Positions 6,347 to 8,502 of a DNA stretch of 8,502 nucleotides are shown here, piece by piece (position 1 is the first letter of the stretch; each line of letters starts with the position of its first letter). Source of the stretch: JBAYVY01 sp041674345 (GTDB taxonomy: Bacteria; Planctomycetota; Phycisphaerae; Phycisphaerales; Zrk34); NCBI GenBank assembly GCA_041674345.1, contig JBAYVY010000152.1:1-8502 (forward strand), given 5' to 3'. A program made the position numbers and the translations under genes. The notes below the pieces were generated by a model. The model had not been told where the DNA came from and ran no database searches. It saw nothing but the letters and a program-made list of their open reading frames with translations.

Positions 6347-6352
6347 TATCAT
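6347..6352 (+). promoter_or_regulatory. Likely -10 box for ppk1
   Basis: TATCAT (5 of 6 matches) lies in CGGGTATCAT, nearly the same context as CGGGTATAAT at 2651-2660. It would start transcription about 33 bases before ATG 6392. The -35 region at 17-base spacing falls in the inverted-repeat arm and is poor. Confidence 0.4.
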
Positions 6353-6391
6353 GTTGTCGGGTCAGAATCACATGATTTTCCGAGAGCAACC

Positions 6392-8502
6392 ATGACACGT
6401 ATGTCGAAAAGCGAGAAGCAGTTCCGGGGGCGGGGGCCGAGCATCGCGGCGAAGCTGGATGAGGTGAAGCGCGGAGAGGTTTCGCCGGACGAGTTTCTCA
6501 ATCGTGAATTAAGCTGGCTGGAGTTCAACCGGCGGGTGTTGCACGAAGCGCTCGACCCGCGCACGCCGCTGCTGGAACGGACGAAGTTTCTGTCGATTTT
6601 CACGAGCAATCTGGACGAGTTTTATCAGAAGCGTGTGGGGGGATTGAAGCGGCAGCTCGCGGCGGGGATCGTGTCGCGCACGCCGGACGGGCGCACGCCG
6701 ACCGAACAGTTGGTGGCGATCCGGCGGATGGTCCTGCCGATGTTGCAACAACAGGCGGCGTGTTTCACGAACGACATTCGTCCGAAGCTGCATGAGGCGG
6801 GGATTCATCTGTTGAAATGGGAGGAATTGAGCGAGCAGGAGCGGGGTGTCGCGGATCGGTATTTCACGCAGAACGTGTTTCCGGTGCTGACGCCGCTGGC
6901 GGTCGATCCGGGGCATCCGTTTCCGTTCATCTCGAATCTGAGCACGTCGCTGGGCGTGACGCTGAGTCATCCGAACAGTGAGGAGCGGATGTTCGCGCGG
7001 GTGAAGGTTCCGGCGACGCTGCCGCAGTGGGTGGAATTGGGAAGGGACGAAGGGACGAAGGGACGAAGGGACGAAGGGAAAGAGGCGGAGCCGATCCCCA
7101 CTGCGTCCCTTCGTCCCTCAGTCCCTTCGTCCCTTTCTTCCTCCACTTCGTGCCTTCGTCCCTCCGTGCCTTCGTCCCTTTCTTCTCCCGCTTACCGTTT
7201 CGTTTCGCTGATCGACATCATTTCGCACAACATGGACGATCTGTTCCCGGAGATGCGGATACACAACATGATGGCGTTCCGCATCACGCGCAACGCCGAC
7301 GTGGAGCGTGAAGAGGAGGATGCCGAGGATTTGCTCGACATGATCGAGCAGGAATTGCGGGAGCGGCGGTTCGCGCGGATCGTCCGGCTGGAACACGGGC
7401 CGAACCCCGACCCGTGGATGCGTCGGTTTTTGATGCAGGAGTTGGAACTGGCGGAGTCGGATGTGTACGAGATGCCCGGCGAGCTGGACTTCACGGACAT
7501 GATGGCGTTGGGGGACATCGACATGCCGGCGCTGAAGTACCAGCCGTGGACGCCGACGATCCCGCCGCTGCTGGCCGATGACGAGACGGACATTTTCAGC
7601 GTGATCCGGTCGGGCGATTTTCTGGTGCATCATCCCTATGAGTCGTTCAACGGTTCGGTGGAGCGGCTGATCCGCACCGCGGCGCTGGACCCCAAGGTGC
7701 TGGCGATCAAAATGACGCTCTACCGCACCGGCGAGGCCAGTCCGTTCATCCCGATGCTGATTCGGGCCGCGGAAACCGGCAAGCAGGTCGTCGTGCTGGT
7801 GGAACTCAAGGCGCGATTCGATGAAGAACGCAACGTGCAACTGGCGCAAAAACTGGAAAAAGCGGGTGTTCACGTGGTCTATGGCGTGGTGGGTTACAAA
7901 ACGCACACCAAAACCACGCTCATCGTGCGACAGGAAACCGAAGGGCTTCGCTGCTACGCGCACATCGGCACGGGCAACTACCACGCGGGCACGGCGAAAC
8001 TTTACACCGACCTGGGCTACTTCACCTGCAAGAGCGAAATCACCGAAGACCTGGCGCAGATGTTCAACTATCTGACCGGGCGGTCGCTGAAACGCGATTA
8101 CAAAAAACTGCTGGTCGCGCCGGTGAACATGGAACAGCGGTTCTGCGAAATGATCGAACGCGCGATCGCCAATCAGAAGGCGGGCCGGCCGGCGCACATC
8201 ATCGCCAAGATGAACTCGCTGGAACATCGCGGGATTTGCCGGATGCTGTACCGGGCGAGCAACGCGGGGGTGCGGATCGACCTGATCGTGCGGGGATTCT
8301 GCTGCCTGAGGCCTGGCGTGAAGGGGTTGAGCGAGAATATCCGCGTGACCAGCGTGATCGGGCGATACCTCGAACACAGTCGCATCTTTTACTTCCGGGG
8401 AGGCGCGGCTGACCCGATCGACGGCGAATACTACATCGGCTCGGCGGACTGGATGTACCGCAACCTGCTGGCGCGCGTGGAGGCGATCACGCCCATCGAA
8501 GA
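6392..8502 (+). CDS. ppk1: Polyphosphate kinase PPK1, C-terminus cut off by the window
   Basis: Reversibly makes polyphosphate from ATP through a phosphohistidine. From ATG 6392 (or in-frame ATG 6401), 703 codons are open to the window edge, without a stop. Family hallmarks appear in order: LNRELSW (36-42) and SNLDEFY (72-78) of the N-terminal domain; a middle domain with NVFPVLTPLAVDPGHPFPF; MTLYRTG (441-447); GYKTHTK (501-507) with the presumed autophosphorylated His505; YAHIGTGNYH; and YLEHSRI with His662. The spacing His505-His662 (157) equals that of E. coli His435-His592. Roughly 40-50 residues should remain beyond the window. The ribosome binding site is weak (GAGAG, 6382-6386). The odd part is residues about 217-266, a low-complexity segment encoded by a repeat element inserted where the family has only a short loop. 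The frame is intact on both sides, so the enzyme is probably functional. Confidence 0.95.
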   Translation, partial: MTRMSKSEKQFRGRGPSIAAKLDEVKRGEVSPDEFLNRELSWLEFNRRVLHEALDPRTPLLERTKFLSIFTSNLDEFYQKRVGGLKRQLAAGIVSRTPDGRTPTEQLVAIRRMVLPMLQQQAACFTNDIRPKLHEAGIHLLKWEELSEQERGVADRYFTQNVFPVLTPLAVDPGHPFPFISNLSTSLGVTLSHPNSEERMFARVKVPATLPQWVELGRDEGTKGRRDEGKEAEPIPTASLRPSVPSSLSSSTSCLRPSVPSSLSSPAYRFVSLIDIISHNMDDLFPEMRIHNMMAFRITRNADVEREEEDAEDLLDMIEQELRERRFARIVRLEHGPNPDPWMRRFLMQELELAESDVYEMPGELDFTDMMALGDIDMPALKYQPWTPTIPPLLADDETDIFSVIRSGDFLVHHPYESFNGSVERLIRTAALDPKVLAIKMTLYRTGEASPFIPMLIRAAETGKQVVVLVELKARFDEERNVQLAQKLEKAGVHVVYGVVGYKTHTKTTLIVRQETEGLRCYAHIGTGNYHAGTAKLYTDLGYFTCKSEITEDLAQMFNYLTGRSLKRDYKKLLVAPVNMEQRFCEMIERAIANQKAGRPAHIIAKMNSLEHRGICRMLYRASNAGVRIDLIVRGFCCLRPGVKGLSENIRVTSVIGRYLEHSRIFYFRGGAADPIDGEYYIGSADWMYRNLLARVEAITPIE
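7041..7189 (+). repeat. Octamer array plus inverted direct repeats inside ppk1 (element C)
   Basis: Four perfect GGGACGAA units (7044-7075) are followed by a roughly 30-base spacer, then four TTCGTCCC units (7110, 7126, 7155, 7171) on the complementary strand. The right side is also a direct repeat with a 45-base period: 7109-7144 and 7154-7189 match at 32 of 36 positions by my count. TCCCTTCGTCCC at 7106-7117 is the exact complement of left-arm sequence, so a long hairpin can form. All of it is read in the ppk1 frame without a stop. Confidence 0.9.

Noticed and set aside
6235..7189. CRISPR-like array
   Set aside because: The units are 7-8 bp and directly adjacent, without unique spacers, and no cas genes are present.
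7027..7311. Short + strand frame containing FVPSSLRAFVPF-like repeats
   Set aside because: This is an alternative frame of the repeat element within ppk1; the ppk1 frame continues intact on both sides.
7118..8377. Minus-strand open frame (419 codons) opposite ppk1
   Set aside because: The product is Arg/His-rich with no recognisable domain, and the + strand encodes an unmistakable PPK1 over the same bases.
8391..8400. ACTTCCGGGG as a further inverted copy of the dispersed oligomer
   Set aside because: It has only four G and encodes the conserved PPK1 YFRGG segment, so coding constraint explains it.

Overview
The window looks like chromosomal DNA from a GC-rich, double-membraned bacterium, most likely a planctomycete of the Phycisphaerae type. 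This taxonomic guess is an inference. It rests on the high GC content, secreted coiled-coil proteins with signal peptides, a PEGA-domain lipoprotein, a trace of a PEP-CTERM sorting signal, and many 7-8 bp intergenic tandem repeats. No rRNA, tRNA, transposase, integrase, phage or CRISPR locus is visible.

Layout, left to right. (1) 5-2596 (+): ComEC/Rec2, the inner-membrane DNA-uptake channel with a C-terminal metallo-beta-lactamase domain. Its true start may lie left of the window. (2) 2632-4291 (+): a clear promoter drives two tightly spaced genes for secreted coiled-coil proteins. The first ends in a Tyr-rich, His-rich tail; the second carries a C-terminal beta-type domain. (3) 4292-5079: a 788-base stretch without an intact gene. 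It holds hairpins, a promoter-like site, a frameshifted trace of a PEP-CTERM motif and a strong intrinsic terminator. (4) 5080-5511 (+): a PEGA-domain lipoprotein. (5) 5588-6190 (-): a NeuD/PglD-type sugar O-acyltransferase, convergent with the lipoprotein. (6) 6392 to the window end (+): polyphosphate kinase PPK1, cut off before its C-terminus.

Functionally these are separate housekeeping and envelope genes: DNA uptake, periplasmic or surface proteins, sugar decoration and polyphosphate synthesis. They do not form one pathway. Only the two coiled-coil genes look like an operon.

The unusual layer is repetitive DNA. Three elements between 5527 and 7189 pair short units with inverted copies downstream; in two of them the units form clear tandem arrays. 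One sits in frame inside ppk1 and adds about 50 low-complexity residues. A dyad-symmetric 17-mer occurs at three interdomain linkers of comEC. A GCCCCCGGAAG-type oligomer recurs across the window on both strands. Together they suggest a genome under steady invasion by small non-coding repeats that settle in intergenic spacers and protein linkers.
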